From the NCBI GenBank assembly GCA_900552725.1, contig USAT01000038.1, forward strand, positions 1 to 15,892: a DNA stretch of 15,892 nucleotides. The letters are read 5' to 3'. The notes below the pieces were generated by a model. It saw only the letters and a program-made list of their open reading frames with translations, searched no databases and was not told the DNA's origin. This stretch comes from an uncultured Eubacteriales bacterium (lineage in GTDB: Bacteria > Bacillota > Clostridia > Oscillospirales > Oscillospiraceae). Position numbers and translations under genes: made by a program. Below are positions 1 through 7,917 of this stretch, one piece after another (the stretch's first letter is position 1; the number at the start of each line of letters is the position of its first letter).

Positions 1-169
1 GCCGCCGCTGGCGCTGGCCGCTGTGGCGGCAGGCGCAGATGGCCTGCTGATCGAGGTGCATGACCGGCCCGCCGCCGCCCTCAGCGACCCGGCCCAGTCC
101 ATGAGCTGCACCGCCTTCGCCGCGCTGGCGGAGAAGCTCAAGAAGGTGCGCCAGGCCATCGGGGAATGA
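1..169 (+). CDS. aroF: DAHP synthase (3-deoxy-7-phosphoheptulonate synthase), C-terminal fragment
   Basis: The 3' end of a gene cut by the window edge; the reading frame starts at base 2 and stops with TGA at 167-169, leaving 55 residues. The stretch GADGLLIEVH followed by ALSDPAQS matches the end of the AroF/AroG-type (beta barrel) DAHP synthases, where GADGL.IEVH...ALSDG.QSL is close to invariant. The enzyme condenses phosphoenolpyruvate with erythrose 4-phosphate, the first step of the shikimate pathway, in the cytoplasm. The usual Gly after ALSD is Pro here. The tautomerase gene follows 47 bases later on the same strand with no terminator between, so the two may be co-transcribed. The N-terminal part, including any regulatory domain, lies outside the window. 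Confidence 0.85.
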   Translation, partial: PPLALAAVAAGADGLLIEVHDRPAAALSDPAQSMSCTAFAALAEKLKKVRQAIGE

Positions 170-216
170 TCACCGGCGCGCAGCCGCCGCAAAATGATAC
201 ACAGGAGGATATCACC

Positions 217-579
217 ATGCCCCACGTTCATGTCACCGTTACCGGAAAGCACACCCGCCAGTGGAAGCAGGAGCTGATGGATTTCGCCGCGGCCACCATC
301 CACGCCAACACCAGCACCCCGCTGAAGAATGTGTATGTCTACATCCACGAGATGGATCCCGAGAACGTCCGCAAGACCGCGCCCATCGTGCGCATCGACT
401 GGACGGCCATCCCGGACCGCACCCAGGCGGCCAAAAACGCCATCATGACGGCGCTGACCGACAAGCTGGCGGAGCTGACGGGGGAGAATAAGCTGGAGAT
501 CAGCATCCTCATCAACGACTTCCCCCTGGCCTGCGGCATGCTGGGCGGCATCTCCCGGGCCGACAACTGCGACTGGTGA
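217..579 (+). CDS. Tautomerase-superfamily protein (tandem 4-oxalocrotonate-tautomerase-like)
   Basis: A 120-residue protein. The start at 217 is chosen because AGGAGG at 203-208 is spaced 8 bases from it and because it puts Pro directly after Met (MPHVHV). After Met removal, Pro1 is the catalytic base of the tautomerase superfamily. An upstream ATG at 166 would bury this Pro and overlap the preceding stop. The protein looks like two beta-alpha-beta halves: PHVHVTVTGK...NVYVYIHEM, then PIVRIDWTAI...LEISILIND. It is thus about twice the length of the 60-residue 4-OT monomers and resembles fused members of the MIF/MSAD type. The second half has Pro then Ile at its beginning. Substrate unknown. 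Position behind aroF hints at an aromatic or keto-acid substrate, but this is only inference. Confidence 0.8.
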   Translation: MPHVHVTVTGKHTRQWKQELMDFAAATIHANTSTPLKNVYVYIHEMDPENVRKTAPIVRIDWTAIPDRTQAAKNAIMTALTDKLAELTGENKLEISILINDFPLACGMLGGISRADNCDW

Positions 580-585
580 AAAATT

Positions 586-624
586 CATAAGAAAAAGGCA
601 GCCGCAGGCTGCCTTTTTCTTATG
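586..624. terminator. Bidirectional intrinsic terminator
   Basis: Perfect 18-bp inverted repeat (586-603 and 607-624) with a 3-base loop GCA. The GC core GGCAGCC is flanked by A-run and T-run, so U-tracts are made in both directions. It lies between the convergent tautomerase gene (stop at 579) and the dehydrogenase gene (stop at 627) and can serve both. Confidence 0.93.
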
Positions 625-626
625 GT

Positions 627-1568
627 TTAATCCTCGTCCTCAAACAGGCACTGGGCCAGCTTGTTGAACATGTGATCCCGATGGCGGATCACCTCCACGT
701 CTCTGCCGTCGGAGTAGTCATAGAACCCTGCGCCGTTCTTCACGCCCAGGCGGTCGTGCTGGATGCACTCGCTGATGAGGCCGAAGGGCTCGGTGGCGTT
801 GCACAGGTCGGCGAAGGTGTATTTGGCGATGTTGTGGTGGATGTCCAGGCCGCCCAGGTCGCAGGTCTCGAAGGGGCCGAAGCAGGCGTAGCGGAAGCCC
901 AGGGCGTATTTCATCACGTCGTCCACCGCCTCGGGGCTGGCGATGCCCTGCTGTACGATGTGGAGGGATTCCCGCAGGATGGCCTGCTGCAGGCGGTTCA
1001 GCACGAAGCTGGGGGCGTCCTTGACGATGACGGGCTTTTTCTTCATACCCAGCGCCACCTGGCGCACCAGCTCCGCCGTCTCCGGCGCGGTCTTTTCGCC
1101 CTCCACGATCTCGATAAGGGGGATGATGTGGGGCGGATTCATCCAATGCATCCCGGCAAAGCGCTCCGGGTGGGTGACGGCCTCGGCAATTTTGGTAATG
1201 CTGAGGCCGGAGGTGTTGCTGCACAGAATAGCGTCCTCCGCCACGATGGGGCACAGCCTGCGGTAGAAATCGTGCTTGACCTCCAGCTTTTCCAGGATGG
1301 CCTCCACCAGGAAATCGGTGTCCGCCAGCTCCTCCAGCCGGTCGGTGAAGGAAATGCGGCCAATGAGGGCGGCGGACTGCTCTGCCGTCAGCTTGCCGCT
1401 GGCCACCTCGGTCTGCTGGTTCAGGGCGATCATGTCCCGCGCTTTGGCCAGGGCGGCGGGGAAGAGGTCATAGAGCCGGACGGGGTATCCGGCGGCGGCG
1501 AAGGCCTGGGCCAGGGAATAGCCCATGGTGCCCGCTCCGGCGATGGCAACGCGGCGGATTTCTCTCAT
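627..1568 (-). CDS. 3-hydroxyacyl-CoA dehydrogenase family protein
   Basis: A 313-residue cytoplasmic oxidoreductase. The start at 1568 follows an AGGAGG box 8 bases upstream; a further in-frame ATG at 1631 lies inside a dyad and lacks a ribosome site. The N-terminal Rossmann fold has GAGTMG (residues 11-16) with the NAD-selecting Asp34 after the second strand. The family catalytic set is visible: SNTS at 117-120, His141 in the motif MHWMNPPH, and Glu153 in LIEIVEG. A C-terminal 3HCDH domain follows. Length is slightly above the 282 residues of classical 3-hydroxybutyryl-CoA dehydrogenase. The MHWMNPPHIIPLIEIV form, rather than HFFNP, is more like the CryL1/L-gulonate and carnitine dehydrogenase branch, so the substrate is uncertain. 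It ends at the shared terminator. Confidence 0.85.
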   Translation of the reverse strand: MREIRRVAIAGAGTMGYSLAQAFAAAGYPVRLYDLFPAALAKARDMIALNQQTEVASGKLTAEQSAALIGRISFTDRLEELADTDFLVEAILEKLEVKHDFYRRLCPIVAEDAILCSNTSGLSITKIAEAVTHPERFAGMHWMNPPHIIPLIEIVEGEKTAPETAELVRQVALGMKKKPVIVKDAPSFVLNRLQQAILRESLHIVQQGIASPEAVDDVMKYALGFRYACFGPFETCDLGGLDIHHNIAKYTFADLCNATEPFGLISECIQHDRLGVKNGAGFYDYSDGRDVEVIRHRDHMFNKLAQCLFEDED

Positions 1569-1603
1569 AAGGGTGTCCTCCTGCAAAAATAGTGGCAAAC
1601 TTA

Positions 1604-1649
1604 GTACAATAAAGGCCGTTATACGGTGCAATAACCGCCTTTATTGTAC
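1604..1649. repeat. 46-bp inverted repeat in the leader of the hydroxyacyl-CoA dehydrogenase gene
   Basis: Arms of 19 bases at 1604-1622 (GTACAATAAAGGCCGTTAT) and 1631-1649 match with a single mismatch around an 8-base spacer ACGGTGCA. It ends 35 bases upstream of the start codon at 1568. On the minus strand TTGCAC-17-TGTACT lies within it and could be a weak promoter, so the dyad may be an operator or an RNA hairpin in the leader. There is no T-run after it on the transcribed strand, so a plain terminator is unlikely. Confidence 0.7.
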
Positions 1650-1674
1650 CATATGGATGCATACGCATGCAATA

Positions 1675-1709
1675 AAAAAGTTCCGGTGCATATGCACCGG
1701 AACTTTTTA
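1675..1709 (-). terminator. Intrinsic terminator of gdhA
   Basis: Perfect palindrome at 1675-1708 centred on GGTGCATATGCACC, with a run of T on the minus strand after the GC-rich stem. It starts 31 bases past the gdhA stop at 1740 and separates gdhA from the next minus-strand gene. Confidence 0.92.
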
Positions 1710-1739
1710 TGTACTTTGGTACAGATGATGGCGTTCGGC

Positions 1740-3092
1740 TTAGAAGCAGCCCTGCTCCATCATAGCCTCGGCGACCTTCTTGAAGCCAGCGATGTTGGCA
1801 CCGGCGACCAGATCGTAACCCAGACCGTACTCCTCGGCGGCCTCGGCGGACACCTTGTGGATGTTCTCCATCATCTTGTGCAGCTGGTGGTCGACCTCGT
1901 CGGCAGTCCAGACCAGACGCTCGGAGTTCTGGGACATTTCCAAAGCGGAGACGCCCACGCCGCCGGCGTTAACAGCCTTGGAGGGAGCAACGATGATGTG
2001 CTTCTGCTGACGCAGGAAGTTCAGAGCCTCGTTGGTGGTGGGCATATTGGCGACCTCGATGTAGTACTTCACGCCGGAAGCAGCGATCTTCTCAGCGGAC
2101 TCCATCTTGACGTCGTTCTGCATAGCGGCGGGCATGTACACGTCGACATCCTTGACGCCCCAGCACTTCTCACCGGCGACGAACTCGCAGCCGAACTTGT
2201 CAGCATAGGGCTTGCAGTGCATAGGATCCTTGGCACGCATCTCCAGGATGAAGTTCAGCTTCTCGTCGGTGATGACGCCGTCGGGATCGTGAACGTAACC
2301 GTCGGGACCGGCGAAGTAGGTGACCTTGGCGCCCAGCTGAGCGGCCTTCTTCATGATGCCCCAGCCCACGTTGCCGTAGCCGGAGATGGCGATACGCTTG
2401 CCCTCGATGGTGTCATTCTCGTGCTTCAGCACTTCCTGCAGATAGTACATAGCGCCGTAGCCGGTGGCCTCGGGACGGATCAGGGAGCCGCCGTAGCTCA
2501 TGCCCTTACCGGTCAGAACGCCGTTCTCCCACACGCCCTTCAGGCGGCGGTACTGGCCGTACAGGTAGCCGATCTCGCGGCCGCCCACGCCCATGTCACC
2601 GGCGGGAACGTCGATGTCGGGCCCGATGTAGCGATAGAGAGCCGTCATGAAGCTCTGGCAGAAACGCATGACCTCGGCGTCGGACTTGCCGGCGGGATCG
2701 AAGTCGGAACCGCCCTTGGCGCCGCCGATGGGCAGGCCGGTCAGGCTGTTCTTGAAGGTCTGCTCAAAGCCGAGGAACTTGATGATGCCTTCGTACACGT
2801 TCTTCTGGAAGCGCAGGCCGCCCTTGTAGGGGCCGATCGCGCCGTTGAACTGGCAGCGCCAGCCGCGGTTGGTGTGCCACTGGCCGTTATCGTCGCACCA
2901 CACAACGCGGAAGGTGAACATACGCTCAGGCTCGACCATGCGGCCCAGCAGATCGACCTTCTCATACTCGGGGTGCTTCTCGATCACAGGCTCCAGAGAG
3001 GACAGGACTTCCTCGACGGTCTGGACGAACTCGGGCTCATTGCCGTGCTTGGTCTTGACGTTTTCCAGCACGCTTGCCAGATAAGCATTCAT
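1740..3092 (-). CDS. gdhA: Glutamate dehydrogenase
   Basis: A 450-residue enzyme that oxidatively deaminates glutamate to 2-oxoglutarate and ammonium (reversible). The start at 3092 has GAGGAGG 9 bases upstream; the ATG at 3110 has no such site. Family motifs: GPYKGGLRF (Lys90), PIGGAKGGSDFDP (catalytic Lys126), the catalytic Asp in PAGDMGVGGREIGYLYGQYRR, the coenzyme-domain GYGNVG, and NAGGVGVS. Residue spacing follows the hexameric Clostridium symbiosum enzyme (Lys89, Lys125) offset by one, which suggests an NAD-dependent fermentative role. Cofactor preference cannot be read with certainty. All arginine codons are CGC or CGT, unlike many neighbours that use CGG, as expected of a highly expressed gene. 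Single-gene unit with its own promoter and terminator. It would link amino acid nitrogen release to reducing equivalents. Confidence 0.97.
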   Translation of the reverse strand: MNAYLASVLENVKTKHGNEPEFVQTVEEVLSSLEPVIEKHPEYEKVDLLGRMVEPERMFTFRVVWCDDNGQWHTNRGWRCQFNGAIGPYKGGLRFQKNVYEGIIKFLGFEQTFKNSLTGLPIGGAKGGSDFDPAGKSDAEVMRFCQSFMTALYRYIGPDIDVPAGDMGVGGREIGYLYGQYRRLKGVWENGVLTGKGMSYGGSLIRPEATGYGAMYYLQEVLKHENDTIEGKRIAISGYGNVGWGIMKKAAQLGAKVTYFAGPDGYVHDPDGVITDEKLNFILEMRAKDPMHCKPYADKFGCEFVAGEKCWGVKDVDVYMPAAMQNDVKMESAEKIAASGVKYYIEVANMPTTNEALNFLRQQKHIIVAPSKAVNAGGVGVSALEMSQNSERLVWTADEVDHQLHKMMENIHKVSAEAAEEYGLGYDLVAGANIAGFKKVAEAMMEQGCF

Positions 3093-3166
3093 AATAATTT
3101 GCCTCCTCAAATTTTATTCCTCAGTGTTTTGGGGAACGTTTGACGGACCCTATTCCATCGCCTTTG

Positions 3167-3195
3167 ATGATAACACGGATTCCGGGATTTCTCAA
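3167..3195 (-). promoter_or_regulatory. SigA-type promoter of gdhA
   Basis: On the minus strand, TTGAGA (3195-3190), a 17-base spacer and TATCAT (3172-3167). It lies 75 bases upstream of the gdhA start, leaving an untranslated leader of roughly 65-70 bases. Five of six bases match consensus in both boxes. Confidence 0.75.
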
Positions 3196-3283
3196 GAGGA
3201 AACGGACGAATTCTCCGGTGAACGATAGTAAAAATTCAAGAGGAAAATTTGTGCAAAATGTCGTTTCATCATTTAAAGTGCAA

Positions 3284-3322
3284 CACGCCCCTGCGTTTTT
3301 TACCGCTCAGGGGGTGGTTTTT
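3284..3322 (+). terminator. Terminator-like hairpin upstream of the phosphoribosyltransferase promoter
   Basis: CCCCTG (3288-3293) pairs with CAGGGG (3308-3313), extended by CAC/GTG past a bulge, followed by GTTTTT. No plus-strand gene ends just before it. It may stop antisense or read-through transcription or may be a relic. The rest of the gap between gdhA and the phosphoribosyltransferase gene (3093-3416) holds only the two promoters. Confidence 0.35.
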
Positions 3323-3334
3323 GCTTATGGCATC

Positions 3335-3362
3335 TTGACATTTTTCGCCAATACCTTATAAT
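3335..3362 (+). promoter_or_regulatory. SigA-type promoter of the phosphoribosyltransferase gene
   Basis: Perfect TTGACA (3335-3340) and perfect TATAAT (3357-3362) with a 16-base spacer. Transcription should begin near 3369, giving a leader of about 48 bases that is too short for a purine riboswitch. Confidence 0.88.
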
Positions 3363-3416
3363 GAGATGTTGGCTGGAAGCCAAGTCGACCGATTCAGGGA
3401 AAAGGAGATTATGACA

Positions 3417-3977
3417 ATGACATATACCATGACCATCGCCGGTTGTAAGCGCGATCTGCCCATCTGCAAGGTGACGGACGATCTGTATATCGGCGCGTTC
3501 ATCTGCTTCGGCGACGCCGAGGTCACCGTGGCCGCCGCCGCCGAAATGCTGAAGCGGCTGGAGGGTATCGAATACGACTATCTGTTCACCGCCGAGGCCA
3601 AGTCCATCCCCCTCATCCACGAGATGGCACGCCAGAGCGGCGCCAAGAAGTACTTCATCGCCCGGAAGGGCCCCAAGGTCTATATGCCCAACCCCATTTC
3701 CGTGGCGGATCAGTCCATCACCACCCTGGCCCAGCAGATGCTGTATCTGGGCAGCGACGACGCGGAGCTGATCAAGGGAAAGAAGATCGTCATCATGGAC
3801 GACGTGATCTCCACCGGCGGCAGCCTGAAGGCCATGGAGGCCCTGGTGCACAAGGCCGGCGGCGAGGTGGTGGCCAAGATCGCCGTGCTGGCCGAGGGCG
3901 GCGCGGCAGACCGCAAGGACATCATGTTCCTGGAGAAGCTGCCCGTGTTCAACGCCGACGGCACGGTGAAGGGCTGA
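3417..3977 (+). CDS. Phosphoribosyltransferase family protein (adenine phosphoribosyltransferase-like)
   Basis: A 186-residue cytoplasmic protein of the type I phosphoribosyltransferase fold. Residues 125-136 (VIMDDVISTGGS) form the PRPP-binding loop: two acidic residues followed by STGGS, as in adenine and xanthine phosphoribosyltransferases. An upstream EAKSIPL segment resembles the EARGF region of Apt. The AAAGGAG box at 3401-3407 is 9 bases from ATG 3417 but only 3 from ATG 3411, so the downstream ATG is preferred; the other would add only Met-Thr. The N-terminus (residues 1-45) is unlike classical Apt or Xpt, so the base specificity is not assigned. Single-gene unit with a strong promoter and a strong terminator, suggesting a purine salvage enzyme. 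Confidence 0.85.
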   Translation: MTYTMTIAGCKRDLPICKVTDDLYIGAFICFGDAEVTVAAAAEMLKRLEGIEYDYLFTAEAKSIPLIHEMARQSGAKKYFIARKGPKVYMPNPISVADQSITTLAQQMLYLGSDDAELIKGKKIVIMDDVISTGGSLKAMEALVHKAGGEVVAKIAVLAEGGAADRKDIMFLEKLPVFNADGTVKG

Positions 3978-3994
3978 AAAACATCATACATAGC

Positions 3995-4027
3995 AAAAAC
4001 CGTCCCGATAAATCGGGACGGTTTTTT
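3995..4027 (+). terminator. Intrinsic terminator of the phosphoribosyltransferase gene
   Basis: Stem of 15 bp (3995-4009 with 4012-4026), core CCGTCCCGAT/ATCGGGACGG, loop of two A, then a run of six T. It begins 18 bases after the stop codon. Confidence 0.94.
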
Positions 4028-4094
4028 GTTTGCGGGAACCCGGTACGTTCCCCGGCGCCCCGCCGTTTGCCGGATAATGTACGTTGAATGTGCG

Positions 4095-4119
4095 TAGGGG
4101 CGGGGTTCTACCCCGCCCA
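4095..4119 (+). repeat. CCGTAGGG-family palindromic repeat, copy 1
   Basis: GTAGGGGCGGGG, loop TTCTA, then CCCCGCCC: an 8-bp GC stem (4098-4105 with 4111-4118) headed by GTA. It lies in the gene-free stretch 4028-4441 and shares its start with further copies in this gap and near 7756-7903. Confidence 0.7.
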
Positions 4120-4138
4120 CCGATACATCTCTGCACCA

Positions 4139-4261
4139 CCGTAGGGGCGGGGTGAAATGGTACCAGCGAAGCCGGATGGATGCTGCGGCGGCCTAGCCGC
4201 CGCGATCGGGGCTAAAAACATGCCACCGGCATGTTTTCTTAACGCCCCGACCCGCCCTACG
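4139..4261. repeat. CCGTAGGG-family composite element with inverted ends, copy 2
   Basis: The left end CCGTAGGGGCGGGGT (4139-4153) is an imperfect inverse of the right end ACCCGCCCTACG (4250-4261). Between them lie two further hairpins: GCGGCGG/CCGCCGC around 4183-4203 and AAAACATGCC/GGCATGTTTT around 4214-4237. About 123 bp with no coding potential; the layout resembles a miniature inverted-repeat element, but target duplications are not clear. Confidence 0.6.
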
Positions 4262-4281
4262 AAGCGGTTGGTGATAGAATT

Positions 4282-4312
4282 CCGTAGGGCGGCATGACCA
4301 CATGCCGCCGTG
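4282..4312 (+). repeat. CCGTAGGG-family palindromic repeat, copy 3
   Basis: CCGTAGGGCGGCATG, loop ACCA, CATGCCGCCGTG: a 9-bp stem headed by CCGTAGGG as in the neighbouring copies. Between here and the glmS terminator (4313-4396) I see GC-rich sequence but no gene. Confidence 0.65.
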
Positions 4313-4396
4313 TATAGCGCCAGCGGGCAATCACGCGGCATAGAGCGGGCGGGGCAGAATCCCGTCCCGATGGTGCTGATTTGCGGCGGGGCGGGT

Positions 4397-4428
4397 ATAA
4401 AAAGGGGAGGGGCTTTGCCCCTCCCCTT
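4397..4428 (-). terminator. Intrinsic terminator of glmS
   Basis: Stem of 12 bp with core GGGGAGGGGC/GCCCCTCCCC (4402-4413 with 4417-4428), followed on the minus strand by TTTTTATA. It lies 14 bases beyond the glmS stop. Confidence 0.93.
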
Positions 4429-4441
4429 GGACGATATACCG

Positions 4442-6277
<1,836 letters not shown>

Positions 6278-6361
6278 AATGTCGTACCTCCTGATACAAT
6301 CTCGATTGCAACTATCAAAAGGACAAACGCGCAGTCATCTGTCATTTTCTTCTCCGGCGGC

Positions 6362-6499
6362 AGCGGCTTTGTTTTGCGGTCGCCCGCATATTTGTCCGCG
6401 GCCTGACGTACCCGAAGGCGGTACGGGAGAGCGCCCGCCGAATGCTTCGATACTCTCTCCTCCTCGTCGTCCCGCCTCTTTGGGCGGGCGCATGGCGCT
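6362..6499 (-). ncRNA. glmS ribozyme (glucosamine-6-phosphate-responsive self-cleaving riboswitch)
   Basis: Reading the minus strand from 6499: A, then GCGCC (6498-6494), a P1 hairpin CCCGCC...GGCGGG, then GACGAGGAGG, ATCGAA, TTCGGCGGGCGC and CTCCCG. These are the conserved core elements of the glmS ribozyme in the right order. Cleavage is expected just before G at 6498. A P3-like hairpin CGTACC/GGGTACG and a P4-like GCCGC/GCGGGC follow towards the gene; the 3' limit is approximate. Family knowledge: bound glucosamine 6-phosphate acts as a coenzyme for cleavage, after which the glmS mRNA is degraded, giving product feedback. About 85 bases separate it from the glmS start. Confidence 0.93.
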
Positions 6500-6580
6500 C
6501 ATGTCGGGGTAATAATTTTCCCGAAGGCCTCCTTTCCTCTGCGCTGGGGACGGTGGAAGCGTCCCGTATTCATAAATATA

Positions 6581-6610
6581 TAAAATCGGCCACGGATGTG
6601 ACCGGTTTTA
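6581..6610. repeat. Imperfect dyad in the glmS / DUF421 divergent region
   Basis: TAAAATCGGCCAC (6581-6593) pairs with GTGACCGGTTTTA (6598-6610) with one mismatch and one G-U pair around GGAT. It lies between the glmS ribozyme and the DUF421 gene, in an AT-rich stretch (6570-6650) likely to contain promoters for both directions, none of which I can assign confidently. Confidence 0.45.
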
Positions 6611-6672
6611 TCGCGTTGGGCAATATTTTTTGAAAAACCGTCCATACTCCATGAAAAAGGAGTTGATATGTG

Positions 6673-7356
6673 ATGATCACCGCGTTTTTCCGCACGGTGC
6701 TGCTGTATGCCCTGCTGATCCTGGGTCTGCGTCTGACCGGCAAGCGGCAGATCGGCCAGTTGGAGCCCATCGAATTTGTCCTGATGATGCTGCTCAGCGA
6801 CCTGGCCTCCGTGCCCATGCAGGACTTCGGCCTGCCCCTTCTGCAGGGCATCGTCCCCATCGCCACGCTGCTGGCTTTCAGCACCCTGCTCAGCGGCGTC
6901 AGTCTGCTGAGCATCCGCTTCCGATCCCTCATCTGCGGCGAGCCCACGCTGATCGTCCGGGACGGGATTTTGCAGCAGTCGGCCATGAAGCGCAGCCGCC
7001 TGACGCTGGACGAGGTCCTGGAAGAGCTGCGGGTGCAGGGGGTGTCGTCCCTGGCGGACGTGAAGTACGCCGTGCTGGAGACCAGCGGCCAGTTGAGCGT
7101 GCTGCTGCAGGCTGACGCGCAGCCCGTCACGCCCCGGCAGATGGGCATGAAGGTGGATGACGACGTGTTCCTGCCGGTGATCCTCATCGACAACGGCCGC
7201 CTGATGGGCAGCAATCTCCGGAAGATGGGGCTGGACGACAAGTGGCTGCAGAAGCAGCTCAAGGCCCACAAGGTACACCGGGTGCAGGACGTGTTCCTGA
7301 TGACGGTGGACCGGGGCGGCAGCGTGGTGCTGGCCAAAAAGGAGGCGGCGCGATGA
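6673..7356 (+). CDS. DUF421 (YetF-type) membrane protein
   Basis: A 227-residue protein. Three hydrophobic segments occupy roughly residues 5-20, 35-50 and 55-80; LRLTGKRQIGQLEPIEFVLMM between the first two is the characteristic DUF421 motif. A soluble C-terminal YetF domain follows, with the family pattern GEPTLIVRDGILQ, then LRVQGVSSLADVKYAVLETSG. Function unknown; relatives occur in Bacillus (YetF, YdfS, YrbG) and several link to spore formation. AAAAAGGAG precedes two possible starts: GTG 6670 (7-base spacing) and ATG 6673 (10-base spacing). ATG is chosen; the difference is one residue. It overlaps the next gene by four bases (ATGA), so the two are translationally coupled. Confidence 0.88.
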   Translation: MITAFFRTVLLYALLILGLRLTGKRQIGQLEPIEFVLMMLLSDLASVPMQDFGLPLLQGIVPIATLLAFSTLLSGVSLLSIRFRSLICGEPTLIVRDGILQQSAMKRSRLTLDEVLEELRVQGVSSLADVKYAVLETSGQLSVLLQADAQPVTPRQMGMKVDDDVFLPVILIDNGRLMGSNLRKMGLDDKWLQKQLKAHKVHRVQDVFLMTVDRGGSVVLAKKEAAR

Positions 7357-7733
7357 AGGCACTCCGGATCGCCATTGTCACCCTGGTGCTGCTGATGGCC
7401 GCGGGCCTTGCCAACAGCGCCTATCTCACCGCCCGGTGCCGTGACTGGACGGCGCGGCTGGATGTCGTCACCGCCGCCGCCGAGAGCAGCGACTGGGACG
7501 CCGCGGCAGGGGAGATGGCCGCCCTTCGGTCCGACTGGCAGCGGAAGCAGAGCTATCTCCACATCACCCTGCAGCACGGGGAGATCAACGAGGCGGACAC
7601 CCTGCTGCACCAGTGCACACTGTATGTGGACAGCCGGGATGGGGATGCCCTCGCCGACGCGGCGGTGCAGCTCACGCTGCAATTCGACCGCCTGGCAGAG
7701 CTGGAGCAGTTGAGCATCAAGAATGTGTTGTAG
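7353..7733 (+). CDS. DUF4363 family protein
   Basis: A 126-residue protein with a single N-terminal hydrophobic segment (about residues 4-22, signal anchor) after a short Lys/Arg start. A mostly helical extracytoplasmic part follows, with an alternating charged pattern and the segment HITLQHGEINEADTLL. This matches the DUF4363 family, which in Clostridia commonly sits directly behind DUF421 genes, as here. GGAGG at 7341-7345 is 7 bases from the ATG and lies inside the preceding gene. Its function is unknown; the tight coupling suggests a complex or common pathway with the DUF421 protein. No clear terminator follows; the next sequence is a palindromic repeat. Confidence 0.78.
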   Translation: MKALRIAIVTLVLLMAAGLANSAYLTARCRDWTARLDVVTAAAESSDWDAAAGEMAALRSDWQRKQSYLHITLQHGEINEADTLLHQCTLYVDSRDGDALADAAVQLTLQFDRLAELEQLSIKNVL

Positions 7734-7755
7734 ATGGCGGGGCACAGATAGAAAT

Positions 7756-7845
7756 CCGTAGGGGCCGGCGTCCTCGACGGCCCGAACGACTTACGATGGC
7801 ATTCGCGGTAAACCGGCGGGGCGTCGGGGACGCCGCCCCCTACGG
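7756..7845. repeat. CCGTAGGG-family MITE-like element, copy 4
   Basis: The 90-bp element begins CCGTAGGGGCCGGCGTCC (7756-7773) and ends with its inverse (7828-7845), 17 of 18 positions matching. Inside, GGCGTC/GACGCC and GGGCCG/CGGCCC give sub-hairpins near each end. It has no coding capacity and sits between DUF4363 and nrdR. Confidence 0.68.
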
Positions 7846-7875
7846 AGGTTATCGAAGGTGCCGCCTGTTATCGTG

Positions 7876-7903
7876 CGGGCCGATGTGGGCATCGGCCCCT
7901 ACA
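7876..7903 (-). repeat. CCGTAGGG-family palindromic repeat, copy 5
   Basis: On the minus strand: GTAGGGGCCGATG, loop CCCA, CATCGGCCCGC. The 9-bp stem uses 7877-7885 and 7890-7898. It begins 15 bases past the nrdR stop and may double as a weak transcription end for nrdR, but no U-tract follows. Confidence 0.62.
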
Positions 7904-7917
7904 ACATGGTAAGGGGG

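Noticed and set aside
1644..3143. A 499-codon open frame on the plus strand opposite gdhA
   Set aside because: Its translation is low-complexity Leu/Val/His/Gly-rich with no family motifs. gdhA on the other strand has full motifs, a ribosome site, promoter and terminator.
3362..3416. Purine riboswitch upstream of the phosphoribosyltransferase gene
   Set aside because: The leader is only about 48 bases and lacks the conserved purine aptamer core.
4028..4441. CRISPR array or small genes in the gene-free stretch
   Set aside because: The repeats are palindromes of unequal length and spacing with differing stems, not direct repeats with uniform spacers. No frame has a start signal.
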